A stretch of DNA of 64,000 nt. It comes from Streptomyces profundus (GTDB taxonomy: Bacteria > Actinomycetota > Actinomycetes > Streptomycetales > Streptomycetaceae). Positions 1-10,877 of this stretch are shown here, one piece after another; position 1 is the first letter of the stretch; each line of letters begins with the position of its first letter. Under the pieces are notes generated by a model. That model saw only the letters and a program-made list of their open reading frames with translations. It did not search any database and had not been told where the DNA came from. Both the position numbers and the translations under genes were made by a program. The stretch is from the NCBI RefSeq assembly GCF_020740535.1, contig NZ_CP082362.1, positions 4,338,501-4,402,500 on the forward strand, in the 5' to 3' direction.

Positions 1-1749
1 CCGGGCAGCGGCTCGGTGCAGCGGGTGGACTCGTCGCAGCGTGCCGAGGGCGACTCCCAGGTGCGGGTCGACGGCGTCAGCCCGCAGGAGAACGCCTCGC
101 CGCAGGAGATCGTGCGCGGCTTCCTTGAGGCGGTCACCAGCGACGACGCCGAGTACCAGACGGCGAAGGAGTATCTGACGCCCGAGCGGCGCGAGGAGTG
201 GGACCCGTTCCACAGCGTCACGGTGCTGACCGGCGGGCCGATCTTCGAGCTGACCGGTCGGGACGCGGCGCCGGACGACGGCGCGGAGACCGATCAGGTC
301 GAGGTCAGCGGCTCCCGGCTGGCCGACGTCAACGAGGGGCATGTCTACACGCCGCGCGAAGGCGATTTCCGGACGATGTTCCAGCTGCGGATGGTCGATC
401 AGCAGTGGCGGATCGACAGCCTCCCGGACGGGCTGGTGATGGGGGAGGCGGACTTCCGCCGGATCTACCACGCCGTCAACACCTACTACTACGCGGATCT
501 CGCCGCCGAGACGGACCGCGCCCAGCGGGGCGAAGGCGTGCTGGTGCCCGATCCGATCTATGTGCGGCGCCGGGTGGAGCCGGTCTCCGAGGCGGTGCGG
601 ACCCTGCTGGCCGGCCCCAGCGAGTGGCTGAGCCCGGTGGTCACCTCCGCCTTCCCCAGCGATGTCGCGCTGACCGACGACGGGGTGAACATCGACGGCA
701 GTGGCCGCCTCAGCCTCCGCATCGAGGGCGTCCCCGACGAGTGGCCGCCCGCCCGCTGCGAACCGATGGCGGCGCAGGTGCTGCACACCGCGCGGAACGT
801 GGCCTCCGTGGAGATCACCGAGGTGCGGCTGCGCTCCGCCTCGGGCAGCCAGCTCTGCACCCAGACGGCGGCCGAGGTCCGCGACCTGGCGCCCGGCCTG
901 CTGGACGGCGACGGCAGCCGGGGCTACTTCCTCGACGAGTCGCAGCGTCTGGTGTCGCTCCCCGCCGACCACGGCGACAAGCCGTATCCGGTCAGCGGGC
1001 CGCTCGGGCGGGGCGACGTGGTGCTGCGCAGCGCCGCCGTCAGCAGGGACGGCGGCTCGTCGGCCGGGGTGAGCGAGGACGGCAGCACGCTCTATGTCGC
1101 CCCGCTCGACGATCGGGACGGTGATCTCGAAGCGCTGCCGCTGTCCAACCCCACGGACGAGAACGGCGGTCTCACCGGGCCGAGTTGGGACGGCCTCGGC
1201 GATCTGTGGCTGGCCGACCGGGACGCCGACGAGCCCAGGTTGCTGCGGCTCAGCGGCGGCAGGGGCGAGCCCCGCGAGGTGCCGGTCGAGGGGCTGCTCG
1301 CCGGGGGGCGGATCGAGGCGCTGCGGGTGGCGCCCGACGGTGTGCGGATCGCGATGCTGGTCGGCGACGGCGAGCGCAGCTCCCTGATGCTCGGCCGGGT
1401 GGAGCGGGTCGGCTCGGAGCAGGGCGTCACCGTGACGGTGAACGAGCCCAGGCCGGTCGCCCCGCAGCTGGCGGACACGGTGGCGGTCTCCTGGGCCGGC
1501 GATCGGGGCCTGGTCGTGGTCGGCCGGCCGGTGGACGGTGTGGAGCAGATCAGCTACGTGGAGACCGACGGCTCCACGGGGGGCGCGCCCAGCGTGCCCG
1601 GGCTCAACGATGTCCGCGCGGTGGCCGCGAGCGAGGACGAGAGCCGCCCGACGCTGGCCGAGAGCGGTGGCCGGATCGCCAGGCTGGGTGACGACGGGCA
1701 GTGGAAGCTCGTCGCCGAGTCGGGCTCGGCGCCGTTCTACCCGGGGTGA
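1..1749 (+). CDS. lpqB: LpqB-type lipoprotein, 5' truncated
   Basis: The reading frame is open from the first base, so the N-terminus (signal peptide and lipobox) lies outside the window; at least 577 residues are present. A GerMN (sporulation/germination) domain follows the start of the visible part, and the C-terminal half is a beta-propeller-like LpqB domain. In actinomycetes LpqB is an extracytoplasmic lipoprotein that partners the MtrA-MtrB two-component system, whose genes normally lie just upstream. The following comF-like gene starts 116 bp downstream in the same direction, matching the usual order. The call rests on similarity of the whole visible sequence and on synteny. Confidence 0.9.
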   Translation, partial: PGSGSVQRVDSSQRAEGDSQVRVDGVSPQENASPQEIVRGFLEAVTSDDAEYQTAKEYLTPERREEWDPFHSVTVLTGGPIFELTGRDAAPDDGAETDQVEVSGSRLADVNEGHVYTPREGDFRTMFQLRMVDQQWRIDSLPDGLVMGEADFRRIYHAVNTYYYADLAAETDRAQRGEGVLVPDPIYVRRRVEPVSEAVRTLLAGPSEWLSPVVTSAFPSDVALTDDGVNIDGSGRLSLRIEGVPDEWPPARCEPMAAQVLHTARNVASVEITEVRLRSASGSQLCTQTAAEVRDLAPGLLDGDGSRGYFLDESQRLVSLPADHGDKPYPVSGPLGRGDVVLRSAAVSRDGGSSAGVSEDGSTLYVAPLDDRDGDLEALPLSNPTDENGGLTGPSWDGLGDLWLADRDADEPRLLRLSGGRGEPREVPVEGLLAGGRIEALRVAPDGVRIAMLVGDGERSSLMLGRVERVGSEQGVTVTVNEPRPVAPQLADTVAVSWAGDRGLVVVGRPVDGVEQISYVETDGSTGGAPSVPGLNDVRAVAASEDESRPTLAESGGRIARLGDDGQWKLVAESGSAPFYPG

Positions 1750-1865
1750 GTCCGCCCCCCGGAGGAGTGGACGCCACCGCTGGGCGTTGACGTCGCCTCG
1801 CTCGTCAGGGGGAACCCGTCCGGTTCCGCGGTGCCGCGCCGCTCCGGGTCGGGGACGGTGGGGCG

Positions 1866-2576
1866 ATGCGCGGATGGTGGCAGGAGATCTCCTCCCTGGT
1901 GTTGCCCACCGAGTGCGCCGGCTGCGGCCGGGGGCGCTCGGCGGTGTGTGCGGGGTGCGTGGCCGAGGTGAGCGCCGGCGAGACGCTTCAGGTGCGGCCG
2001 GTGCCGAGGCCGGCGGGGCTGCCGCCGGTCTGGGCGGCCACCGCGTACGCGGACCGGGCGCGCGGGATGCTGCTGGCCCACAAGGAGCGCGGGATGTTGG
2101 GCCTGGCCACGCCGCTGGGCGCGGCGCTGGCGCGCAGCGCCATGGCCGCCGCGCTGGCCTCGGGGGGTGAGCCGGGCTCGGTGCCCCCGGTGTTGGTTCC
2201 GGTGCCGTCGGCTCGGCTGGCCGTGGCGCGGCGCGGGCACGATCCGACGCGTCGGATCGCGTTGCGGGCGGCGGCGCGGCTGCGCCGGGACGGGCTGGCG
2301 GTCCGGGTGCTGCCGGCGCTGCGGTTCGTCCGGCCGGTGCTGGACCAGGTGGGTCTCGCGGCGCCGGAGCGGGCGGCGAACCTGGCCGGGGCGCTCGGCA
2401 CCCGGCCGGGGCCGAGCCTGGCCGGGGTGCCCGTGCTGGTGGTGGACGACGTGGTGACCACGGGCGCCTCGCTGGCCGAGGCCGCCAGGGCGCTGCGCCT
2501 GGCCGGGGCGCTGGTGCGGGGCGGCGCGGTGGTCGCCGGCCCGGCGGGGGACTGGAACGCCCGCATGTGTGGGTAG
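1866..2576 (+). CDS. ComF family phosphoribosyltransferase-like protein
   Basis: The 236-aa protein has an N-terminal zinc-ribbon-like pair of Cys-x2-Cys knuckles (residues about 16-33). It ends with a type I phosphoribosyltransferase PRPP-binding loop, VLVVDDVVTTGAS. This is the layout of the ComF family, linked to DNA uptake in competent bacteria. In Streptomyces its role is unproven and could be nucleotide or DNA-repair related. The ATG is preceded by a GGTGGGG stretch. It sits between lpqB and hpf, its normal position in Streptomyces. Confidence 0.88.
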   Translation: MRGWWQEISSLVLPTECAGCGRGRSAVCAGCVAEVSAGETLQVRPVPRPAGLPPVWAATAYADRARGMLLAHKERGMLGLATPLGAALARSAMAAALASGGEPGSVPPVLVPVPSARLAVARRGHDPTRRIALRAAARLRRDGLAVRVLPALRFVRPVLDQVGLAAPERAANLAGALGTRPGPSLAGVPVLVVDDVVTTGASLAEAARALRLAGALVRGGAVVAGPAGDWNARMCG

Positions 2577-2878
2577 GGGTGCCACACAGGGGCGGTCAGC
2601 GGTACGTTCGAAAGAGACGGAAGAGAAGAGACGGAAGGGAACGACTGCTCGGCCATTCCGTTAAAAGTGCATACGAGTTTGTGATCGCGATCGGTCTACT
2701 TCTGAGCATCTGCCCAGGACAACGGAAGGTGTTGATCTTCCTTACCGGGGAAGGGGAGATGCAAGTCGTAACCCCGACGTAACGCCGGGGGAGGGCCGTG
2801 GACACCGGCCCCGCCCCGCGCCATCGCACCAAGGAGGAGCCCCGCCGAGACGCGGGCGCCTCCGGGAACGGAGTTCGC

Positions 2879-3565
2879 GTGGACATCGTCGTCAAGGGCC
2901 GCAAGACCGAGGTGCCGGAGCGATTCCGGCGGCATGTGGCCGAGAAGCTGAAGCTGGACAAGATCCAGAGGATCGACGGCAAGGTGACGCGCCTCGATGT
3001 GGAAGTGTCCAAGGAGCACAACCCGCGTCAGGCGGACCGTTCCGACCGGGTGGAGATCACGCTGCGCCATCGCGGCCCGGTGGTAAGGGCCGAGGCCGCG
3101 GCGGGCGACCCGTATGCCGCGCTCGACCTGGCCGTCGAGAAGCTGGAGTCCCGCCTCCGCCGGGAGAACGACAAGCGCACCTCGCGCCGTGGCCGTGGTC
3201 GCATTCCCGCCAGCGAGGTGGCCGACGTGGTCCCCGACGCGGTGACGGTGGACGTCGGCGCGGTGCCGGCCCCCTCGGGCGAGCCCGAGGTGCCGGTGCG
3301 CCGGGTGGGGCCCGTGGTGGTGGAGGGCGACGGTCCGCTGGTGGTCAGGGAGAAGACGCACACGGCGGCTCCCATGGGCCTGGACCAGGCGCTCTACGAG
3401 ATGGAGCTCGTCGGTCACGACTTCTACCTGTTCGTCGACATCGAGACCAAGCAGCCCAGCGTGGTGTACCGCAGGCACGCCTATGACTACGGTGTGATCC
3501 GGCTGGAGACGGACCCGTTGAGCGAGGTCGCCCCCGAAGGCGCCGGGGGAGCGCTCGGCGGCTGA
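2879..3565 (+). CDS. hpf: Long-form ribosome hibernation promoting factor
   Basis: The N-terminal S30AE/RaiA domain (about residues 1-100, beginning VDIVVKGRKTEVPERF) binds the 30S decoding centre. The C-terminal domain (about residues 160-215, with a GHDFYLFVDIET core) is the dimerisation module that makes 100S ribosomes. Homology starts at GTG 2879 (228 aa). An in-frame GTG at 2798 has a much better Shine-Dalgarno (GGGGGAGGG at 2787-2795) and would add 27 residues, so the true start is uncertain. A strong hairpin follows 20 bp after the stop. Confidence 0.93.
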   Translation: MDIVVKGRKTEVPERFRRHVAEKLKLDKIQRIDGKVTRLDVEVSKEHNPRQADRSDRVEITLRHRGPVVRAEAAAGDPYAALDLAVEKLESRLRRENDKRTSRRGRGRIPASEVADVVPDAVTVDVGAVPAPSGEPEVPVRRVGPVVVEGDGPLVVREKTHTAAPMGLDQALYEMELVGHDFYLFVDIETKQPSVVYRRHAYDYGVIRLETDPLSEVAPEGAGGALGG

Positions 3566-3584
3566 CCCGCGGCGTTCACCTGGG

Positions 3585-3619
3585 CACCCTTGGCCGGATC
3601 GTGGATCCGGCCAAGGGTG
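3585..3619. terminator. Perfect 16-bp inverted repeat after hpf
   Basis: The left arm CACCCTTGGCCGGATC (3585-3600), a 3-nt GTG apex and a perfectly complementary right arm (3604-3619) form a very stable stem. It begins 20 bp after the hpf stop and lies 67 bp before the next start. There is no U-tract, which is common for Streptomyces terminators. Confidence 0.75.
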
Positions 3620-3685
3620 TCGCCGTGGAATCATGGGGTTGCCGAGTGTGGCGACGCGTACCAGCCCGGCCAGGGGGAGGATTCG

Positions 3686-4429
3686 ATGGTGGACACGTTC
3701 GGGCCCAGGATGCCCAGGGGGCGGCCGACGACCCGCGAGGAACGGGCGCCGGCGGCGGAGCGCGAACCGATCCGGGTGCTGGTGGTGGACGATCACGAGC
3801 TGTTCCGCAGAGGGTTGGAGATCGTGCTCGCCCAGGAGCCCGACATCGAGGTGGTCGGGGAGGCGGGGGACGGCGCCGAGGCGGTGGAGAAGGCGGCGGA
3901 CCTGCTGCCCGACATCGTGCTGATGGATGTGCGGATGCCCAGGCGGGGCGGGATCGAGGCGTGCACCTCGATCAAGGAGGTGGCCCCCTCGGCCCGGATC
4001 ATCATGCTCACCATCAGCGACGAAGAGGCCGACCTCTATGACGCCATCAAGGCCGGCGCCACCGGCTACCTCCTCAAGGAGATCTCCACCGACGAGGTGA
4101 CGGCCGCGATCCGGGCGGTGGCCGACGGGCAGTCGCAGATCAGCCCCTCGATGGCGGCCAAGCTGCTGACCGAGTTCAAGTCCATGATCCAACGCACCGA
4201 CGAGCGCCGGCTGGTGCCCGCGCCGAGGCTCACCGACCGGGAGCTGGAGGTGCTCAAGCTGGTGGCCACGGGGAAGAACAACCGGGACATCGCCAAAGAG
4301 CTGTTCATCAGCGAGAACACCGTCAAGAACCATGTGCGCAACATCCTGGAGAAGCTCCAGCTGCACTCCCGGATGGAAGCCGTGGTCTACGCCATGCGGG
4401 AGAAGATCCTGGATCTGGAGACGGGCTGA
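3686..4429 (+). CDS. NarL/FixJ-family response regulator
   Basis: This 247-aa protein has a receiver domain (about residues 30-150). The phospho-acceptor Asp lies in DIVLMDVRMP, acidic residues in VVDDHE and the conserved Lys in LLKE. A LuxR-type HTH follows (about residues 180-245, LTDRELEVLKLVA to NTVKNHVRNIL). The start at ATG 3686 is fixed by GGGGGAGG at 3673-3680. No histidine kinase is adjacent, so it is an orphan regulator here. It is a conserved Streptomyces gene between hpf and secA; its target genes are not known to me. Confidence 0.92.
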   Translation: MVDTFGPRMPRGRPTTREERAPAAEREPIRVLVVDDHELFRRGLEIVLAQEPDIEVVGEAGDGAEAVEKAADLLPDIVLMDVRMPRRGGIEACTSIKEVAPSARIIMLTISDEEADLYDAIKAGATGYLLKEISTDEVTAAIRAVADGQSQISPSMAAKLLTEFKSMIQRTDERRLVPAPRLTDRELEVLKLVATGKNNRDIAKELFISENTVKNHVRNILEKLQLHSRMEAVVYAMREKILDLETG

Positions 4430-4469
4430 GCCGGCCCGCCCCGTCTCCGGGGGCGGGCCGGACCGGGCG

Positions 4470-5684
4470 TCAGCCCGTGGCGGGTTGGGCGCCGGCGACG
4501 GCGGCGGACAGCGGGCCGGCCAGCTCCGGCGGCGTGCAGCGCTCCACCCTGACCTGGTCGCAGCCGACCCAGCTCGCCGCCTCGACCAGCGCGTCGGCCA
4601 TCGCCGGGACCGCCTTGGCGGCCTGCGGGAGAGCGCCCTCGAAGGCGGCGTGCCTGGCCACCAGCGTGCTCCCCTCGCGGGCCGGATCCACCCGCCCCAG
4701 CAGCCGGCCGCCGGCGAGCAGCGGCATCGCGAAGTAGCCGTATATCCGCTTGGGCCTGGGCACATATGCCTCCAGCCGGTGGGTGAAGCCGAAGATCCGC
4801 TCCGTGCGCGGCCGGTCCCAGACCAGGGAGTCGAAGGGCGAGAGCAGCGCCGTGCGGTGCCGGCCGCGCGGCGGCGTGGCCAGGGCGGCCGGATCGGCCC
4901 AGGCCCGGTGCCGGCCGCTGCGGCTCTCGGCCGCCGGCCAGCCGGCGACCTCGACCGGGATCAGGCCGCTGTCCCTGACCACCGCCTCCACGGCGTCGGC
5001 GCGCAGCCGGTGGTAGTCGGCGAGATCGGCCTGGGTGGCCACCCCCATCGCGGCGCCCGCCTGGGCCACCAGACGTCGCAGGCACTCCTCGTCCGTCAAC
5101 CGATCGTGGTAAAGCTCCTCGGGCACCGCCCGCTGGGGCAGGTCGTAGACGCGCTTCCAGCCCTGGCGCCTGGTGACCACCACATCGCCCGTCGCCAGGG
5201 CCCGCTCGACCGCGACCTTGCTCTCGCTCCAGTCCCACCACAGGCCGCCGTTCTTCGCGCCGCCCAACTCCGTGGCGGTGCGGGGGCCCTCGGCCCGCAG
5301 CTGGTCGAGCACCCTGCGGTGGTCGGAGTCCCGCGACCGCTGGCTGTCCCGATGGCGCTCCTGGTAGGCGCGGCGGCGGAAGGCGAACAGCGGCCACTCC
5401 TCGATGGGCAGCACACAGGCCGCGTGCGACCAGTACTCGAAGGCGCGCTCGCCCGTCCAGTACGCCGACTCGACGGCCTCGCGGCCGACCGCGCCCAGCC
5501 GGGCGTAGGGGAGCAGCTCGTGCGAGCGGGCCAGCACGGAGATCGTGTCCAGCTGGACGGCGCCGAGACGGCGTAGCACCCCGGGCACTCCGCCGCGACG
5601 ATCGGGGGCGCCGAGCAGCCCCTGGGCCCGGAGGGCGATGCGGCGAGCCTCGTCGGCGGAGAGGGAGAATCCAGCAGCAGTCAT
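4470..5684 (-). CDS. YcaQ/AlkX-family DNA glycosylase (winged-helix protein)
   Basis: The 404-aa protein belongs to the winged helix DNA-binding family (formerly DUF1006) that includes AlkZ and E. coli YcaQ/AlkX. A QLD triad lies at about residues 47-49 (in the context LGAVQLDTISVLARSHE). It matches the catalytic QxD of the YcaQ branch, which unhooks interstrand crosslinks and N7-alkyl purines; AlkZ-type enzymes have QxQ. The start is ATG 5684. It is transcribed divergently from secA, with 130 bp between the starts. The substrate is inferred from the motif only. Confidence 0.82.
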   Translation of the reverse strand: MTAAGFSLSADEARRIALRAQGLLGAPDRRGGVPGVLRRLGAVQLDTISVLARSHELLPYARLGAVGREAVESAYWTGERAFEYWSHAACVLPIEEWPLFAFRRRAYQERHRDSQRSRDSDHRRVLDQLRAEGPRTATELGGAKNGGLWWDWSESKVAVERALATGDVVVTRRQGWKRVYDLPQRAVPEELYHDRLTDEECLRRLVAQAGAAMGVATQADLADYHRLRADAVEAVVRDSGLIPVEVAGWPAAESRSGRHRAWADPAALATPPRGRHRTALLSPFDSLVWDRPRTERIFGFTHRLEAYVPRPKRIYGYFAMPLLAGGRLLGRVDPAREGSTLVARHAAFEGALPQAAKAVPAMADALVEAASWVGCDQVRVERCTPPELAGPLSAAVAGAQPATG

Positions 5685-5814
5685 AGCGGGATGGTAGGAC
5701 CGACCACTGACACCCGTCGTGACGCTCGCATACCATGGCCGGTGCGGCGGGGCCATCTCGCTGTGCCCGCGCCTTCAGTCGCGCCAGGCCCGACCGGCAA
5801 GGAGACCAGCCCTC

Positions 5815-8676
<2,862 letters not shown>

Positions 8677-8715
8677 CGGGGCGGCGCCGTGCCGGGCGCC
8701 GTTCGCTGTCTTCGC

Positions 8716-8754
8716 CCTCGGGGGCGCGTTCCGCAGCGGAACGCGCCCCCGAGG
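8716..8754. terminator. 19-bp inverted repeat, probably bidirectional terminator
   Basis: The arms 8716-8734 and 8736-8754 are perfectly complementary around a single A, so the real loop must open a few pairs. It lies 39 bp after the secA stop and just beyond the stop (8759) of the convergent Rv3235-like gene. It can therefore serve both strands. Confidence 0.8.
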
Positions 8755-8758
8755 CGCG

Positions 8759-9175
8759 TCAGGCCACGGTGTCCACCTCGACGGCGGTGCAGCGCCAGCC
8801 GCTGCCAGGACGCTGCTCCAGCCGGAAGGCGAGCGCCCTGGTGCGCTCGCCGACCCGCACCAGGGCGCACGCCTCGATGGCGGAGCTGGCCGGGCAGGAG
8901 CCGCGCACCAGGATCAGCCTGGGCGCGGGACCGCCGGCCTGGGGCCGCAGCGGGGTGCGCGGGGCGAGCTGGCTGAGCTGTTCGTACGCCGTGTCCCTGA
9001 CGTGCCCGAGCAGGATCGTGACCGGGCGCTGACCGCTGAGCACGAGCAGGAGTTGGCCCGCGAACCACTCCTGTGGGCGCGGCGGCGGGCTGGGACGCGA
9101 CCGGTGGCGTGGGCCTCGCGAGTCGACACGCCTGCTGGCCGGCCTCGTCGGCCTCGGGCCCCGATTGCTGAGCAT
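8759..9175 (-). CDS. Rv3235 family protein
   Basis: A 138-aa protein with a basic, proline/arginine-rich N-terminal third and a compact C-terminal domain. The domain includes QLLLVLSGQRPVTILLGHV, a central PLRP region, and the ending WRCTAVEVDTVA. It is the actinobacterial Rv3235-like family of unknown function, which lies convergent to secA in many actinobacteria. There is no signal peptide or transmembrane segment. The start at ATG 9175 is chosen by length; the basic N-terminus is poorly conserved, so a shorter start is possible. Confidence 0.75.
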   Translation of the reverse strand: MLSNRGPRPTRPASRRVDSRGPRHRSRPSPPPRPQEWFAGQLLLVLSGQRPVTILLGHVRDTAYEQLSQLAPRTPLRPQAGGPAPRLILVRGSCPASSAIEACALVRVGERTRALAFRLEQRPGSGWRCTAVEVDTVA

Positions 9176-9361
9176 TGTTGCTGGACCGCCCCCGTGAGTC
9201 TGCTTGTTACCGGCCGGTAGGCAATGCGGAGTGTAATCAACTCCGCACCGGGCGGCAAGAGTTGCCCGGCGTGCGCAGGAGGCGCGGGCGCTGTGTCTCT
9301 GTGCCCCGCGCGCCCCCTGGTAGGGTGAGCCGGCTTACGGCCGGAAGGAGACGGCGGTTCC

Positions 9362-9865
9362 GTGCGCGTCTATGTTCCCCTCACGCTCTCCGGGTTGGCC
9401 CGGCTGCACGAGGCCGGCGAGGTCGGCCCGGCTCCCCTGACCGCCTATGCCGTCACTCCCGCGCTCCGCGAGTGGTACCTCTCGGGCGGCGAGGAGGAGT
9501 TGGAGTACGCCGCGCTGAGCAGGGCCGCCGCCGGCTCGCTGCGGCTGATCGCCACCGATCCCGAGGTCGCCAGGCGGCGGGTGGTGCTCGCCGCCGAGGT
9601 GCCCGATCGGGTGGCGGTGGCCGATCCGGATCTGGCGCTGGCCGTCGAGGCGCTGGGCGAGGTCAGGGTCGTCGAGGCCGTTCCGCTGCGCTGGCTGGCG
9701 GCCGTCCATGTCGACGCCGAGGACGCCGCGGACGACATCGCGCTGGCCGCCGACGCGGTGGGCGCGGCCGACCAGGGCGACGACGACGCCCAGTTCACCG
9801 TTGACGGGGCGGCCGACCACGAACTGCTCTGGTACGGGGTGCAGGAGATCGACCGGCTGCTGTAA
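9362..9865 (+). CDS. DUF6912 family protein
   Basis: A 167-aa acidic cytoplasmic protein beginning MRVYVPLTL from GTG 9362, with GGAAGGAG at 9341-9348. It matches an uncharacterised actinobacterial family (DUF6912) regularly found next to a HAD hydrolase near secA. It carries no recognisable catalytic motif. The downstream HAD gene begins 58 bp later in the same direction, so the two may be co-transcribed. Function unknown. Confidence 0.75.
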   Translation: MRVYVPLTLSGLARLHEAGEVGPAPLTAYAVTPALREWYLSGGEEELEYAALSRAAAGSLRLIATDPEVARRRVVLAAEVPDRVAVADPDLALAVEALGEVRVVEAVPLRWLAAVHVDAEDAADDIALAADAVGAADQGDDDAQFTVDGAADHELLWYGVQEIDRLL

Positions 9866-9922
9866 CCGGCCGCTCGCCGGCGCTCTGTCCCGTTGTCAGT
9901 GCCGGCCCGTAATGTGCGGGGC

Positions 9923-10618
9923 ATGGCTTTTCCGCACACTTCGAGCCCTCAGACAGCCGCCCCGCACATCGTGTGGGACTGGAACGGCACGCTGCTCCAC
10001 GACATCGACGCCGTCATCGAGGCGACCAACGCCTCCTTCGCCGAGATCGGGATGGCCGGCATCACGCTGGCCCGCTACCGCGACCTGTACTGCGTGCCGG
10101 TGCCCCTCTTCTACGAGCGCCTGCTCGGGCGGGCGCCGAGCGACGAGGAGTGGGCCGTGATGGACGCCACATTCCATCGGCACTACTTCGCGAGAGCCGA
10201 CAGCGCGGGGCTCACCGAGGGCGCGGAGCGGCTGCTGGCCGAGTGGGTGCTCGCCGGCCGCACGCAGTCCGTCTGCTCGCTGGCGCCGCACGACCGGCTG
10301 GGCCCCTGGCTGACCAGGCTGGGCATCGCCGAGCACTTCATACGGGTGGACGGCCATCTGGGCGAGGGCGGGAAGAGCGGCAAGGCGGCGCAGATGGCGC
10401 GCCATCTGGCCACGTTGGAGGGCGTCTCGCCCGAGCGGGTCGTGGTGATCGGCGATGCCACGGACGATGCCGTGGCCGCCGCGCACGCGGGTGCCAAGGC
10501 CGTGCTGTACACGGGCGGTTCGCACAGTCGGCGCAGTCTTGAGCGGGCCGGGGTGCCGGTGGTCGACACCCTGGCGGAGGCCGTGGCCGTGGCCCAGGAG
10601 GTGGTGGGGCGCGCCTGA
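9923..10618 (+). CDS. HAD-superfamily hydrolase (phosphoglycolate-phosphatase-like)
   Basis: This 231-aa protein has HAD motif I as WDWNGTLLHD (an Asp pair separated by WNG rather than DxDxT/V), a helical cap (about residues 30-105), and motif III/IV region VVIGDATDDAVAAAHAG. This fits a small-molecule phosphatase of the Gph/PpaX group. The start is ATG 9923. The native substrate cannot be deduced. It directly precedes the glutamate dehydrogenase gene on the same strand, 259 bp away. Confidence 0.85.
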   Translation: MAFPHTSSPQTAAPHIVWDWNGTLLHDIDAVIEATNASFAEIGMAGITLARYRDLYCVPVPLFYERLLGRAPSDEEWAVMDATFHRHYFARADSAGLTEGAERLLAEWVLAGRTQSVCSLAPHDRLGPWLTRLGIAEHFIRVDGHLGEGGKSGKAAQMARHLATLEGVSPERVVVIGDATDDAVAAAHAGAKAVLYTGGSHSRRSLERAGVPVVDTLAEAVAVAQEVVGRA

Positions 10619-10877
10619 CGCGCCCTCCCTGGCGCCCTGGCGCCCGTTCGCTCTTCAGGTCGGGGCGATAGCCTTGCCATGTGATCAGTGCGATATCGGC
10701 CGTCACCTCGGCCGGGGGGCAGTGTGGCCTCCCCTCGGTATCCAGCCCGCGCCGGGCCGGCTCATCCGCTGATTCCCCCCATCGGGATCACCGGGAGCGC
10801 CCCACCTTCGCGAGCGAGCGCTGCCCTGTGACCGTTTCTCGACGTCACGCGACGGTGCGCGACAGGAGTAAGAGGAC

